Source: Argyresthia goedartella (taxonomy: Eukaryota; Arthropoda; Insecta; Lepidoptera; Argyresthiidae). From it: a DNA stretch of 64,000 nt. Of this stretch, positions 23,631 through 37,920 are shown piece by piece. The translations under genes were made by a program, and so were the position numbers. Numbering within the stretch: position 1 is the stretch's first letter; every line of letters begins with the position of its first letter. The stretch lies in contig OX463809.1 of NCBI GenBank assembly GCA_949825045.1, positions 4,491,501-4,555,500 on the forward strand, written 5' to 3'. Below the pieces are notes generated by a model. That model did no database searches. It was not told where the DNA came from and saw nothing but the letters and a program-made list of their open reading frames with translations.

Positions 23631-23860
23631 CACTGACGAGCAATGAAAAAGTTCCAGCGACATAGCACCAAATTACTCCTAAACGGGAAAGCCTAGCTTA
23701 ATGACGCCGTCTGCAATATTGAAGTACATTTAACAGCGCATCAGAATATTACCAATCAAAAACGTAAATATTGTAAACGTAATATTGGTTCTATGTCTTA
23801 GGAGATATTAAGGTGTTCGTCGGCATTTTGTGAGTGGAACTTTTTCATTGCTCGTCAGTG
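23631..23860. mobile_element. Tc1/mariner-like MITE
   Basis: This 230-bp element has perfect 25-bp terminal inverted repeats (cactgacgagcaatgaaaaa... at 23631-23655 and its complement at 23836-23860). Both ends are flanked by TA (23629-23630, 23861-23862), the target duplication of the Tc1/mariner superfamily. There is no ORF, so it depends on a transposase elsewhere. Confidence 0.85.
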
Positions 23861-23862
23861 TA

Positions 23863-25690
23863 TTGATAAAATCGCCTTATTTTCATACTTCTATTACCGC
23901 TTGGGGCCTTACTGGCTAAGTACGTAGGCTTCCGAAACGATGATTTGGAGGTTTGTGTGAAGAAATCGTTTTGATAAGATAGTTATAAAATTAAAGACGA
24001 AATTAGCAATGAGACACAGAGTTTTTACATTTGGATACTTTAATCTCAGTCCTGCAACGATACCTTATTCTCATCAGACAGATTTTCCACTGGTAATTTT
24101 CTGTATATTAAATAAAAAATAAAAATGTAAACATACATTTTCCGATAATAAACGAAAACTGAGTTGCTGAGCTTGTACCAGCTGCGTTTTCGTCTTTTTC
24201 GTCCATTTTATTTTACGAAAACTGCACAGAAGCACCTCACACACTGCACGCTTATTTGTCTAAACATGAAGTGACACCTGCACCTAAGGTTCATATTCAA
24301 TTCTATTATGTATGAGATAAGAAATAACTTTTTTAATGGTTCAACTAAAAATACAACCCTTCCCCTAATTGGTTAACAAAACAATGACATGAAACACAAA
24401 AGAAAATATCAAAAGACCGGTAAGAAATATTTGCAAAATGAAAGGGGTATAGAGCGTAAGTAACGAAGGTCATCAAGCAGGTAAAGCCACTCAAGATGAC
24501 TAATGAACGACATATGTTTGAATGTGTGGACAGAAGTTTCAAGAGCGTTATTACAATACAAACTGTGGCTTACTGTGGCTTACAATCCTCTCTGGCCAAG
24601 TGCGAGTTGCGAGTGCCATTTCTTTTTAACGGCTATTAAGAGCGTTAAGCCCACAAAATGTTCAACCTTATGGCTTGGTTATAAGTCCAATACCAATGAA
24701 AAATATCGCATCCGTTAAAGGGTTAATATATATCCCATTTTGGATCTGCTAACGCCCAATGCCACAATATGATCGCAAATTCCCAACCATCTATCAACAT
24801 CCTAATAATAGCAATCCGGTATTCCACCAATTTTGCCCACGCCCATCCAGATGAAGCAAATGCATACTTACACCGAATAGGTTTGAAGCCACAGGCGAAT
24901 ACCTACATTTAATCAGCAAATTAGGTGTTAATAGCCTCTTACCAAACTATGAATGTATATTTAGCACACGTACTGTTATCATGCGAACTGACGCAATGGC
25001 TCGGCGTTTACTTTCGCAACGAGTACACGCTTTGAAGATCGCATCTCTCTGTGCAAGGCCACTTCTGAGGATTCCAAATCACAGGTGCCGATAGTCTGTT
25101 TGCAGAAGTCTGGATCAGGCGCAGGCTACGGACTTGGCGGAGCGATGAACGGAATTTCCGAGGTTCGCACCATAGAGCGTTTCTGACAATCATCGATTTA
25201 GTTACGGTACGCCGCTACAATACTAGTAGCTTGCGCCAGTACTGATGAAGATCGATTCTTGCACAAGCAAATGTGAGATGGTCTTGCTGCTTGCTTGCTC
25301 TACAACATAGTGGATAGCAAAAAGTATATAGTAATGCGCCAATTAGGAAGACGCATTTTTGCACAGGTAGACTTGAGTAAGGCACACTAACCATTAGTGG
25401 CTCTGTGAGCTGTAGACCTCCCGAGCCTGTTGGTGGAAAGCTGAACATCTGACATACAAACTTATGAATGCACTTGGTTAAATGTAGTATTAATGAAGCC
25501 GCACCGAAAACTTTCAAAACAAATCCAAATATCCAAATAATATCAATCGATGTTCCAATCTGTGATCAATATTACCGATACATTTAACATGTTGGAAATA
25601 TATACTGAGATGAAAACCAAACGATAGCGCGAGGCAGACTACAACTGACGCCATCTAGGGGTGACAACAAATAACCCGACTGCATTTTCT
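23863..25690. other. Intron 1, unassigned
   Basis: Only a shared motif was noted: catacaaacttatgaatgca at 25458 and catacaaacttatgaatata at 25702, also seen inverted at 16832, indicating an uncharacterised dispersed repeat. The open frame 25215-25517 (minus, 100 codons) has no family motif. Confidence 0.35.
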
Positions 25691-25959
25691 TTCAATAACA
25701 CATACAAACTTATGAATATACCTGGTTACGGTTACCTAAAATAGTTTATTTGGGACATCAACAGCAGAGTAGCACATTACAATTATAAAACACATTAATT
25801 ACAAATAAAATCAATACGTAATACCGTATAATGGTTACGTAAATGGAGTATTGAAGTAGCCGCACCAATAACTTTGTAAGCTACATTTTGCAATTTTTCA
25901 GTAAAATGATATAGAATGTGTCACTCTCACGGTCACCAGGAATCCAACGACATGTCATT

Positions 25960-26215
25960 TGTAAAAATCCGTCAAGCCGTTTGGGCTGTCGCGGTATTTT
26001 TACATTTTCCAACCCCATATCTCCGCCATTTTGAAAAAAATCCAAAAACTGAATCGACTAAAAAATTATATTTAATTATTCAAAATTTTACGAGAATCGG
26101 TTGAGAAATGCGAGCTGTAGAGGAGAACAGCCGGACAGACAGACAGACAGAGATACGAAAGCATTTTTGCCCAATCCTGAAACGGAGACGCCTCGCTCGG
26201 TCAATAACCAGTCTA
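25960..26215 (+). repeat. Dispersed repeat family F, copy 1
   Basis: The stretch tccgtcaagccgtttgggct, aaccccatatctccgccatt, aactgaatcgactaaaaaat, ggttgagaaatgcgagctgt, agaggagaacagccggacag, cgaaagcatttttgccc, gcctcgctcggtcaa recurs at 44486-44740. The element type is unknown; no ORF is shared. Confidence 0.65.
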
Positions 26216-28890
26216 CAACAAAAATGTCCATTATAAAGCGAACACGAGACGTGTTCGCTTCGTGTTCGCTTTACAAAGCTTGCAAAGAATCTTGAAAATC
26301 TCTTCAGCAATACAGCGCTATGTGAAACCCGCTGATACAAGGATCGATCAAAGCCGCCAGTTCCGAGGCCGTTCACTAAACGTTCAGTTAGTAAACATTG
26401 AACGATGCCAAAACCCACAACACGTTTTGTTTCCTGCGCGTCGCTTCCTGCTAGCAATATGTGGGTTTTCTGGCTGCAACAAGCGGCGGCGGCGAGAGCG
26501 GGGTGAAGTTGTAATTGGATGGAACGACGAAGAAGGTTTAAGACGAGCAATCACTTGCCGGCGTGGCAAAGGTCAAGTAGAAATTCAATTTTGCAGATTT
26601 CTTAAAATATCTCGTCGTTCACAAGTTGCTCCGTCGAGGGAAATATCGGATGGAAAGAAATCTCTTTTAAAGTAGGTTTTGTTTAACTATATGCCGGAAT
26701 GTTTTACTATAATTCTAACAGCGAGTTCTGTGTTGAGTTAGAATTACCCCACGCACTCTTGTCATTTATGTAATCAATCTTGGATATCCCTCCTTTTGGG
26801 ATATTCCACTTTTGCAGTTTTAATTTGAATGAGTTATAATACTTTATATCCCTGTTTGTTACGGGACTGCGGCGAAACGCAAAAGAGGATGGTTATGTGT
26901 TTGACCTGTATGTATATGTATTTGTGTAGTACTCAACGGCTCAACCGATTATGATAAATGATACGTCATTAGGATCGTCTTGAGACCCAGTATCACTACC
27001 CACATTAAAAAATGCTTTAATGGTTTACATTTAGTCTTAAATGTGGGATTAAAATTTCACACAATATAACCCTAAATAGGTATGCAAATGATTTATTTAG
27101 ACAACTGGCTTGTGTTATTTTCATTAATAAACTTAAAAAGTATTTTTTTTTAGGAATACTACTCCGTTTCTTAAAGCCGTGGGATTTTAGGCCGATAAAG
27201 GCTTTTTTTCAAGGCCCTCGAGTGGGGTTTCAAAATAAAAGGGCTTTCTTTAAAAGGCGAGTCCAAAAATACATACTTATCTTGCACTAGCTATGAATAA
27301 AACTTTAGTTTTAAACAAGCCATCTTTATGATTTTTATAATTTTATACTAAAAAACACTTGATTGGGATTGGACATAATTATTAGTACCACAGACAGCAT
27401 TGTGGTTTTTAGAGTATCGCAGTCGGGTTTTTTTGTGTTTTTTTTTATTACGTCATTTATTACAATATATGTGTATGTATTTATAGTATATACTTCATAA
27501 AGTATTTTTAAATGGTTTTTAAATTGCTCAAATGGCAATTTCATAATCTCCAAAGTTATTTTATTGCAGTAGAGAATGCATTGGCGCATGAAAAAATAGC
27601 TAACTTTCGCGAATCTACACTGGGTTGCAAATGTTTCAGTTAGCAGTAGCTATTTCATTATATTGCAATTTGAATGTCATCTTTAAGAACGATGTCGAGT
27701 CTTCATTAAGCAATTGGCCTCAGACCTCAAGCCTTTACAGACACTCCTGATTGAAAATCAACACCAGGCAATATATCATCTATAGGTCAATTATACTGCC
27801 TTGTGAGAATGAGCGGAATTGATTCAGCGTGCAAAGGACAAAGTTGCTATTTTAAGTCGTCGGTAAAACCAAGAAGTCCTGTTCATTGCAATAAACGCAT
27901 AATAAATGATTAACGAACCAAGTTATCGATAGCAATCGTCCACTCAAACTTGGCATACGAGTAAGACACGTGATGATGTTGCAAGTTCCAAACTAGTTGT
28001 CAACATATTTCTGATATCGAATCGAATAGCTTGTCAATCTAGCTAACGACCTGCCTTGATTAAGTAGGCCGTGAACCGACGGTATGCAGAAGCGGTTGAC
28101 CATCGACCGGCAAGGACAGGAATGTTGCAGCACCAGCCTAATGAGAGCAGCAATGTGCAGCAAACGCGTTCTGTTCAACGAGGTCGGAACGAGGCCCGTT
28201 TTATTATTAGTATTCCGTAACGCATAAACATTGGCTGTTTACCTGGATTGAGATTACAAGCCTGGAGTGATCTTGTATCTCAAGGACACAGTACTCCAAT
28301 GAATCGATTCCAAGAATTAAAAAGCCAAACCATATGCCTGAAACAGCAGCCTAAGCCACATTAACCTGAATTTACCGCCTAACCTAAATACCCTAAACCC
28401 AACGTAGCAAAAGTAATAAGTTGGCCACTGCGAAGCAAATGAGCTGAAAATGAAAGGTCATCTAGTCAGCCGTAAAGACAGCGGGGTTGGCTGGCGCCAA
28501 AAAGATACTTTTATTACCTGAGTACGGCGAACGGAGCTGAAGTTTGGCACCTTATTAAAAATATGTATTCTGAAATTGGATACTACAACACAGGCTGATA
28601 CTACTTGGGGGAGGATGGGAAGCTCTATAGCCAGCAGTGGGCGGGCACAACGAGGATGATATGCGAATATTACAGCGAATAATAGAGAGCTTTCTACCCC
28701 GGAACTAGAAAAACACATACCTGGTAGACTCCAATTACCCCACTCATTTTGGTATGGTAAATTCCGGTACAGACATGGCCCCAGCAAAATGTCCAGTTTT
28801 CGCGTTTTTATCCAATTATCCAATACAAGAAGAATAATTATATTGGTGTAATCATGGTCTACCCCTGCTCAGCAATCGACCTTTCCCATC
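26216..28890. other. Intron 1, unassigned
   Basis: An open frame of 137 codons (26262-26675, plus) contains a basic KRRRRERGE stretch from a cggcggcggcg run. It has no family similarity I recognise and overlaps a frame on the other strand. 28075-28160 looks like a repeat fragment of unknown type. A weak RTE-like 3' end (ctatagccagcagtgggcgg) is at 28630-28650. Confidence 0.35.
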
Positions 28891-28894
28891 CTAA

Positions 28895-29020
28895 TTTGGT
28901 TTGCTGGAAGAGATCTCTTATTAGAGATAAGCTCGCCTTTGTACACTATTTTTATGTAAGTCTTGTTGTCTATAAATGATTTGTGTGCAATAATGAAATT
29001 ATGAATTATGAAAGAAGCTC
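28895..29020 (+). mobile_element. LINE 3' untranslated end (same family as 21865-23193)
   Basis: tggtttgctggaagagatct, agagataagctcgcctttgt and gtgtgcaataatgaaattat, followed by an attatga tail, match the 3' end of the 21.9-kb LINE. It is extremely 5'-truncated. Confidence 0.82.
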
Positions 29021-29104
29021 ACTAGAGTCGATTCAAATACGTAACCATGCGTATCAATGGCTGACAAGGAAATTAACAACGACCTAGGTCAGACCCCCAT
29101 TATC

Positions 29105-29505
29105 ATAAGGGGAATAATGAAACGACCGAATAAAAAACTATAGAGCGAATGACCATGAACATCGGCATTTCCTGAAATAAGCGAATAAAATGCTGAATTG
29201 CGCGACAATATTACTGAATGGTTCAGCTATAGCTTATTGGCTAAATAAAGACTGGGCGAAGTGGTGGGTCAGGGTAGGTGAAAGATAAAGATGGTAAGCG
29301 AAGCGAACCCCCCTTTATCTTTCGTGTTAGGTTGAACATGTAAGAACAACATCGAACACTCGTTTTGTATTTTATTTTAGTCGAATTCTGTTTTTCAAGT
29401 TGTTATTTTTACATTTCAGTCGCGCAATTCAGTATTTTTTTCAGACGAAGCCCGATGTTCTAATCGCGCTCATTTTTTGTCGCTATTCAATAGTTCAGTC
29501 AGTCA
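29105..29505 (+). mobile_element. Foldback element with conserved core, copy 2
   Basis: The arms contain inverted aatgctgaattgcgcgac (about 29191-29208) and gtcgcgcaattcagtatt (29419-29436) plus irregular gcgaata/tattcagt motifs. The core at 29268-29350 has a hairpin with a perfect 11-bp stem, gaaagataaag (29280-29290) with ctttatctttc (29313-29323), and gttaggttgaacatgtaag. The arms share nothing obvious with copies 1, 3, 5 or 6. The outer limits are approximate. Confidence 0.65.
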
Positions 29506-29599
29506 AGACCAGTATTTTTGCCCAACAAAAACTGGATTTACAATACGTTTAAATACTGCCCCTTAACATAATAATCTTTTTACGTCACTCCTCAACAAA

Positions 29600-29665
29600 C
29601 TCGGGGCGGGGCGGGGCGGGGGCGGGGGCGGCGGCGGCGCGGCGCGGGCGGGCTGGGTGACACAG
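29600..29665 (+). promoter_or_regulatory. GC-box / G-quadruplex-capable island
   Basis: 29603-29635 contains at least five runs of four to five G separated by single C (ggggcggggcggggcggggg), followed by ggcggcggcggc and cgggcgggctggg. This fits both repeated GC boxes and a G-quadruplex motif on the plus strand. It stands out in a region otherwise about 60-65% AT. A regulatory role is only inference. Confidence 0.45.
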
Positions 29666-30108
29666 CACGCGTTGCGTTGGCATGGCGCCATCATGAGATT
29701 GACCTTGGACCACTGCATTGCAGGACTGCTTTCTGACAAATGCTGCCCCATAAGTGAACGAGGCAGGTAGCGTGAAGGTCTACTGAGCTAGAATTTCAAA
29801 GCACCAAATAAGAAACTGGAGCTGATTTATGAAAAAGTTTGTTGTGTGATCTTTTTTTTTAAGAGAAAGCCTATGGATGAAATCGTAGTACAAGTACACG
29901 ACACGCGAATTTTAGTTTTCCACAAAAGTAAGTATTGCATCGCCCTATCAGCTGACCGGGAATTAAAAACCGACATTCTTGGAGGTAAAGGAGAAGATCA
30001 GCCAAAGGTAGATATGGCTAATAATTAAAGTGTATCCCATAATTAGGTGCAAAAAAACTGCCTCTCTGTGATTTGACATATGTGATGGCCGCGTTCACAC
30101 TGAACGGT

Positions 30109-30313
30109 ACTGGGGGGTTACCACAACGTCTTATGCCGATTCAGATTAAGAACCTAATTTGATCCGCAAAATTACCGTGACCGTCTTAAAACAAGTCTTG
30201 GTAATAGGTAAATAAAGCCCATTATGGCGAATTGGAATGGAAATGGTTGCCATGGTGATGTTCTTGTTTTGAACCTAATTTGATTCGGAAAAAGATTGTG
30301 GTAACTCCCCAGT
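30109..30313. mobile_element. Short inverted-repeat element (205 bp)
   Basis: ctggggggttaccacaacgt (30109-30128) is mirrored by ttgtggtaactccccag (30297-30313). Inside, aacctaatttgatccgc and aacctaatttgattcgg are direct repeats (30150 and 30274). There is no ORF. It is a likely MITE. Confidence 0.6.
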
Positions 30314-30630
30314 TGCATGCGATGATTTCATTCTCTGTCGATTTATCTATACAGTGTTGTGCACGGCGATTTCGCGGTAACGAAGATTCAGCGGTAACAA
30401 GGAGCTGTGGGAGGCGTGACTGACTGGGCGGCTTGTGCGTTTAGGCGAGTGTGCAGTTGTCGCAAGCCATGGAAGAAACCATGTATTCACTAGTGGGATA
30501 TCGTTGGAAATCACCACCGTCACGTCAAACCGATTAAAATCCGCCGCCATTCGATTATTTTTATTGATTACACACAAGCCGCCGCACTCAGAACCATTTA
30601 ATGAACCAATTCCGATTCCAAATTCGAATT

Positions 30631-30680
30631 TACCTTCAAAATAGTTCATTAAGATTACTTAATGAACTATTTGAAGGTAA
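30631..30680. repeat. Short hairpin
   Basis: taccttcaaaatagttcatt (30631-30650) and aatgaactatttgaaggta (30662-30680) are inverted with one bulge, stem about 22 bp and a short loop. It may be the end-to-end remnant of a MITE. Confidence 0.65.
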
Positions 30681-30699
30681 GGATTACCCTAATTAATCA

Positions 30700-31914
30700 T
30701 TAAACCACTCTGGGTATCGCGGAGAGTTAGTTAAATTAGTTAGAATGGATAAAGGATGATAGGCAGAAATGTATGAAACCTGATAGCTTCCACCAATGAA
30801 AATAACTAATTCATGGGGAACATGCAATAACATTGTTTCAAAACGATCGGATTTATTCCATGTTGATATATTCTATTGAAAACAAATAAATATGATATTT
30901 ACATTAATTATTAAAATGAATAACAATACTGTAATTATTCGAATCGTCCAGAGATATTGCATGGATCATCACAGTATACAATCCCTATCATACAAATCGA
31001 CAGAAAATAAAAATATAACCTTTCAGTGTGGACGCGGAGTAGGTACCTATTTAAAACCCTATTAATAACATTTAACTTTCGGGAAAAAAGTGTGTTACGT
31101 TGGTAGACATTTTCTTGCATAATTTATAAAACATTTATCTTAGGAGTAGATGTGGTTTTTGGAGTCTTTTATTAACGGTAAAAAATACTGCCGAAAGTAA
31201 CTATACATTTTACATCGGTATCATTACTCTTTTGCAGCTAATTATGGGATAGGCGTACCAAATAAACGACCGGCATTACAAGGCAGTATATTCATCATCT
31301 CCATCATAATATCATAAAACCACAAGCATTATTACCACAAACATTATTTATTCATACTGAAAAAGTAAAATTGTTCCAAATGTAATCGTGTTGCACATGT
31401 AGGCTAGGCACTTAAAATTGAATCACTTGGCAACGGTTGCTACTTGGTACTTACAACAAAGGTACATTACCACAACATAATAAATAATAATGTTTTCATG
31501 TAGAGAATGATTCATGCATGAAGTTTGTGTCGAATAACTACATTCTTTGTGCTAAAACTGTCTACACATAGAATGCAGTTGCGTATTGTTATTCAGAAGC
31601 TTCCAACAACCAGCTGCATTGCTCCTATTGCGCTGAATCGAAATAGGGATACCGAGTGCCACGAATCCAGAAAAAACGGGCCAAATGGTAGGGGGTACGG
31701 TTCAGTAACAAATGTAGAATATAAGCCTAAAAATGAGGGAATTTTCTATATTGGTCTCTCTATTGGATATATGATATATTGGTATTTTTAGTAAAATTTA
31801 CGTAATAATAAACATAATTTGGACCCTTAAAAACAGACGTCGTATAACATGAAGATGAAAAATAACGGTTTTCCGAGATATCGAAAACAATGGCATGAAA
31901 TGGAAAAAAATAGT
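30700..31914. other. Intron 1, unassigned
   Basis: AT-rich. The open frame at 31525-31791 (88 codons, plus) shows no family motif. No repeat was recognised. Confidence 0.35.
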
Positions 31915-32064
31915 CTCCCTTCTAATACATATAATTCCCTTCTAATACATATAATTCCCTTCTTATACATATAATTCCCTTCTAATACGTATAATTCCCT
32001 TCTAATACATATAATTCCCTTCTAATATACAATTCCCTTCTAATAGATATAATTCCCTTCTAAT
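31915..32064 (+). repeat. 20-bp minisatellite, about 7.5 copies
   Basis: The unit ttcccttctaatacatataa repeats with a strict 20-bp period, with point changes (cttatacat, aatacgtat) and two shortened units near the right end. It is a local tandem array within intron 1. Confidence 0.92.
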
Positions 32065-34556
<2,492 letters not shown>

Positions 34557-34671
34557 CTGACCCACCGTACCACCGCCCATACCCCCAGTGGTACGGTGGG
34601 TAATTATTTTTCGCTACGATAATTACCCACCGTACCACTGGGGGGGTATGGGCGGTGGTACGGTGGGTCAG
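34557..34671. repeat. Nested palindrome with 51-53-bp arms
   Basis: The left arm 34557-34607 and right arm 34619-34671 are reverse complements except for two extra G in a G/C run, with an 11-nt loop. Each arm is itself a stem: acccaccgtaccac and gtggtacggtgggt occur in both arms, so the 14-mer appears four times in alternating orientation. It can form a cruciform or a double hairpin. About 0.8 kb upstream of the EEIG1 start. Confidence 0.93.
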
Positions 34672-35391
34672 AAGGGGTTCAATGCCTCATTTCCTATAGT
34701 ATGGACACATTTCTTTAACTGTGCCTTGGGTGATAGAGCTTCACGTCGGTTAACGATATCTACAACTTGATCGATGAGGCAATAAGTTCAGTTAGAAGTT
34801 GATAGGATAAACGATTAACGTTTTTTGGTCACGAAAGCAGGACTCGGTAGTTCTGTTTATACGAGAGGCCTTTAATAGTAAGGAATCAGTGTGAGTTGCA
34901 TAACTAGAGATAAAAAATCACAAGAGAGGGAATCATACTTACTATTAATACTAAATCTCAATGGACTAGGTAGAGTTTGTCATTTCTCCAACCTTCAACA
35001 GAAGACACCTCAAATTATCTGTAACAAAAGAATTACAAATATTATAACTGCTGCTTATCTTAATGATAACGATTGATCTACGAAAGATCCCTTTCCTCAC
35101 ACCACTGCTGATTCCACCACCACGTCACTACTAAAGATGATAGATAGTAATTGCGTTCTAAAGTAATATGTCCAACTGTCCACGTCAGAGAAAGAAAGAA
35201 CTGCAACATTTTTAATATAGAAACGCAAAGACTTACTAGTAATCCTAGAAGATATTTACAATGATATGATACATTAACAGGGATCCCCCCCTACATAATG
35301 ATTGCGAATAAGGGAATCAGGACCCACCGAAAGTCACTGGTTTGACTAATACACAACAGAGCACTGTAAAATAAACTATATACAATGTATA
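34672..35391. other. Unassigned, AT-rich
   Basis: No gene or recognised repeat was found. Confidence 0.35.
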
Positions 35392-35788
35392 TGTTACCGT
35401 AAAATTGTCAAAACCGTTAGTTTATAAACTAACCCGTTAGTTTGTAAACTAACCCGTTAGTTTGTAAACTATCAACAAATTGTAAAACCAGACCGACAGG
35501 GTTTAGAATATACGTTTCTTTTTTCTTACATGTCAACCTAACACGAAGACTATTCGGGGGCTTCGCTGCGCACCCTCTAGTCTTCACCTAACCTACCGCA
35601 GTGTTTGCCCTAGTATTTCGTTTGCAATTCAAGTTTAAACCAGTTCACAATTTAACAGTTTTATTATAAACTTAAGCGTCATAACGTAAGCAGTACGGTA
35701 CAGTTTACAAATCATCGATAGTTTGTAAACTAACGAGAGAAAAACGTTAGAATATGTACTAACGGTTTTGACATTCTTACGGTGACAA
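35392..35788 (-). mobile_element. Foldback element with conserved core, copy 3
   Basis: Terminal inverted repeats include tgttaccgtaaaattgtcaa (35393-35412) and ttgacattcttacggtgaca (35768-35787). The left arm has three gttagtttgtaaactaaccc-type units. The core at 35524-35610 (inverse orientation) holds a hairpin with stem gaagacta (35545-35552) and tagtcttc (35578-35585), cttcgctgcgcacc in the loop region and cttacatgtcaacctaacac. The arms differ completely from the other copies. Confidence 0.7.
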
Positions 35789-37088
35789 TAACCCAGCTTC
35801 GTTGTATCAAAGAGACATTCATCACATAATTCGTGCAAAGATATCAAGGCCTGTGGACTGCGGCTTCCCTATTTGAGTCATCACTCCCAGTTCAGACCTA
35901 GATATAAGCTCCGCACCTGCCCAAATCCGTTGTAAGCTTCCAGGTCTACATAGTTGGTTCCTCGATTGTTCCCCCGGGTTTGGCAGCCAGCCAAAGATCA
36001 AATGCTACATCACCTTGAATCTTTTTACGGATGCTGTTCGTGTAAGGGTTCAGAGCGTCCTCGGCCGAAACTATAGGAGCTCATTGTAATTTATTGCTCG
36101 AAGAACGTTTAATTAAAATTGGATTTTATTTATAGCTGAGTCTACGACGAAGCTAGTGTGTATCTTTTGTTGTAAGAGACTGTATTGTTATTAACGTGAC
36201 GTCTTCTCTGAAGCGTGATGTTAATAGATATGTAGGTTAAAGCAAAATAGTAAATAAAATAGCCAAATTAAACCATGTACTTCAAGAATCTCATTGCCAA
36301 GTTTTTCAAAACTCAAACTCAAACTCAAACTCAAAACGTTTATTCTGTAAATAGGCCACAAGGGCACTTTCACATGTCATTTCATTTCATTTTTTACAGA
36401 ACATTTGGTATTATTATCATATTATCAGAAAAAAAAAAAGTACTTAATTATTGTTTCTGAGAGATGTAAAGAGTCTCAAATGTCATAATAAAATAATTAA
36501 AATATAAATAACAGAGATGTATAGTCTCTTTAGTCAATAATACAATGATAATAGGAGATGTAAATGGTCCCCACAGTCAAGAGTTGTATAATTAAATTAA
36601 TCTTTGGAGGTGTAAAAGGCCTCCAAGTGTCCAGTAAAAGAAACTCTGGCAGTGAGGATGCTCACAATTAATTAGAACAATTCAGTCCCAAGCATTTTTA
36701 TCGCAAGCATTTTTCAAAGAAGCCGGTTTAGAACAATTACCTTGTTGCAAACTCCATATTGCTTACACGATCTCTGCTCTGCTAATAATCATTATCTCAC
36801 CGATTACGTTAAAAGCTCGCTAAAAGCCACTTATTGAATTGCCTCCTATCGCAAGGAGGCTGCCATTATCTTTCCTTTTTGCATTTAGATTTGATTTGAC
36901 ATTAGCCCCTGTCTAAAAGGGGTTCCAGACTTACAACAGTCGCAAATGAGAAACGCAATTAAACATAAACACTAACCGTATTACCACAAAAAGTATTAAA
37001 CCGCGTTTAACCTCGAAACAAACGTCAAATCCTATACATTTTTGTTTTTAAACAAGTGTTGATAAGTAGTTTATTTTTTTGTGACAAG
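35789..37088. other. Unassigned, with simple repeats
   Basis: (actcaa)n lies at 36309-36337. No exon or known repeat was recognised elsewhere. Confidence 0.35.
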
Positions 37089-37089
37089 G

Positions 37090-37280
37090 CCATAAACATA
37101 CAGGCATATACATTGCTTCTGGCCCCACACTAGGATACCCTGTGTCGTGGGAACCAGAAACAGCGACGTCACACACTTAAACATCCAAGAACTGGTTTTT
37201 TTTTACCTCCAGCCGGGGATCGAACCCGGCACCTCTCGCATGGCAGGCTGATCCACAACCGCTACGCCACAGAGGTCGTC
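37090..37280 (-). mobile_element. SINE family A copy
   Basis: The minus-strand head gacctctgtggcgtagcggt, B box GGTTCGATCCC, accagttcttggatgtttaa linker and full tail domain (cgctgtttctggttcccacg, cagggtatcctagtgtgggg, cagaagcaatgtatatgcct) are all intact. Confidence 0.9.
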
Positions 37281-37664
37281 TAATTACTGCGTAGAATTCA
37301 ATACAGCTAAAATATTGTTGTTGAGTTTGCTTTGCTTTGCCAATACATGCTACGAGTCTGGGATTACCTTAATGCTCTCCTTCATCAGTATGCAATTTGG
37401 CACGGCCCGAGACTAAGCATTACCATGTCATCAACTCAGATAGTATGAAAATATCGGCGCCAGATACGGTGCTATCACCGACGCGTTTACCGAACCAATT
37501 CATGTACTTATCTCGTAGCAACAGAGGCAGTGTGGCGTGCCCCGACGTACGAATACCCGCCTGTGTAAGCATCTGGCCCAAAGCGATAATTGAACACATG
37601 TCATTCAAATGGTAATTTTCATCGATTATTGACGGTAGGTTATTCCCCGACCCACCCACCTTAA

Positions 37665-37920
37665 TTTTGGCTTGTGTTTAAACAATTACCAGAAAATTCG
37701 AAAATTTACACCAATAAATTCGAAATGACTGCCAAAATGGATGGATGTCCACCAAATTGTGTTTGGATAAATGATCACCAAACTTCTTTTTATGTTTTGT
37801 GTACTTAAGTTTATGTTTTAAGTATTTTTTGTTGTTTTTACATGTTCAACCTAACAGGAACGATAAAGGAAAAAAATATTTTGGTGGTCATTATATTTGT
37901 TGCCCTTAATTTTTCTGATG
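37665..37920 (-). mobile_element. Foldback element, copy 4, core partly deleted
   Basis: The left arm (tgtttaaacaattaccagaa, accaataaattcgaaatgac, gataaatgatcaccaaac) matches copy 6 at 56940-57055. The tail tttaagtattttttgttgtt and cttacatgttcaacc-type sequence are present to 37860. The hairpin and the cggtag half of the core are lost, and the right arm (aaaaatattttggtggtcat) follows at once. Confidence 0.7.

Noticed and set aside
26262..26675. 137-codon ORF with a basic run
   Set aside because: No family motif, an overlapping frame on the other strand, and the basic run comes from a cgg repeat.
31915..32064. CRISPR-like array
   Set aside because: Units are contiguous 20-bp repeats without spacers, and the context is eukaryotic; it is a minisatellite.
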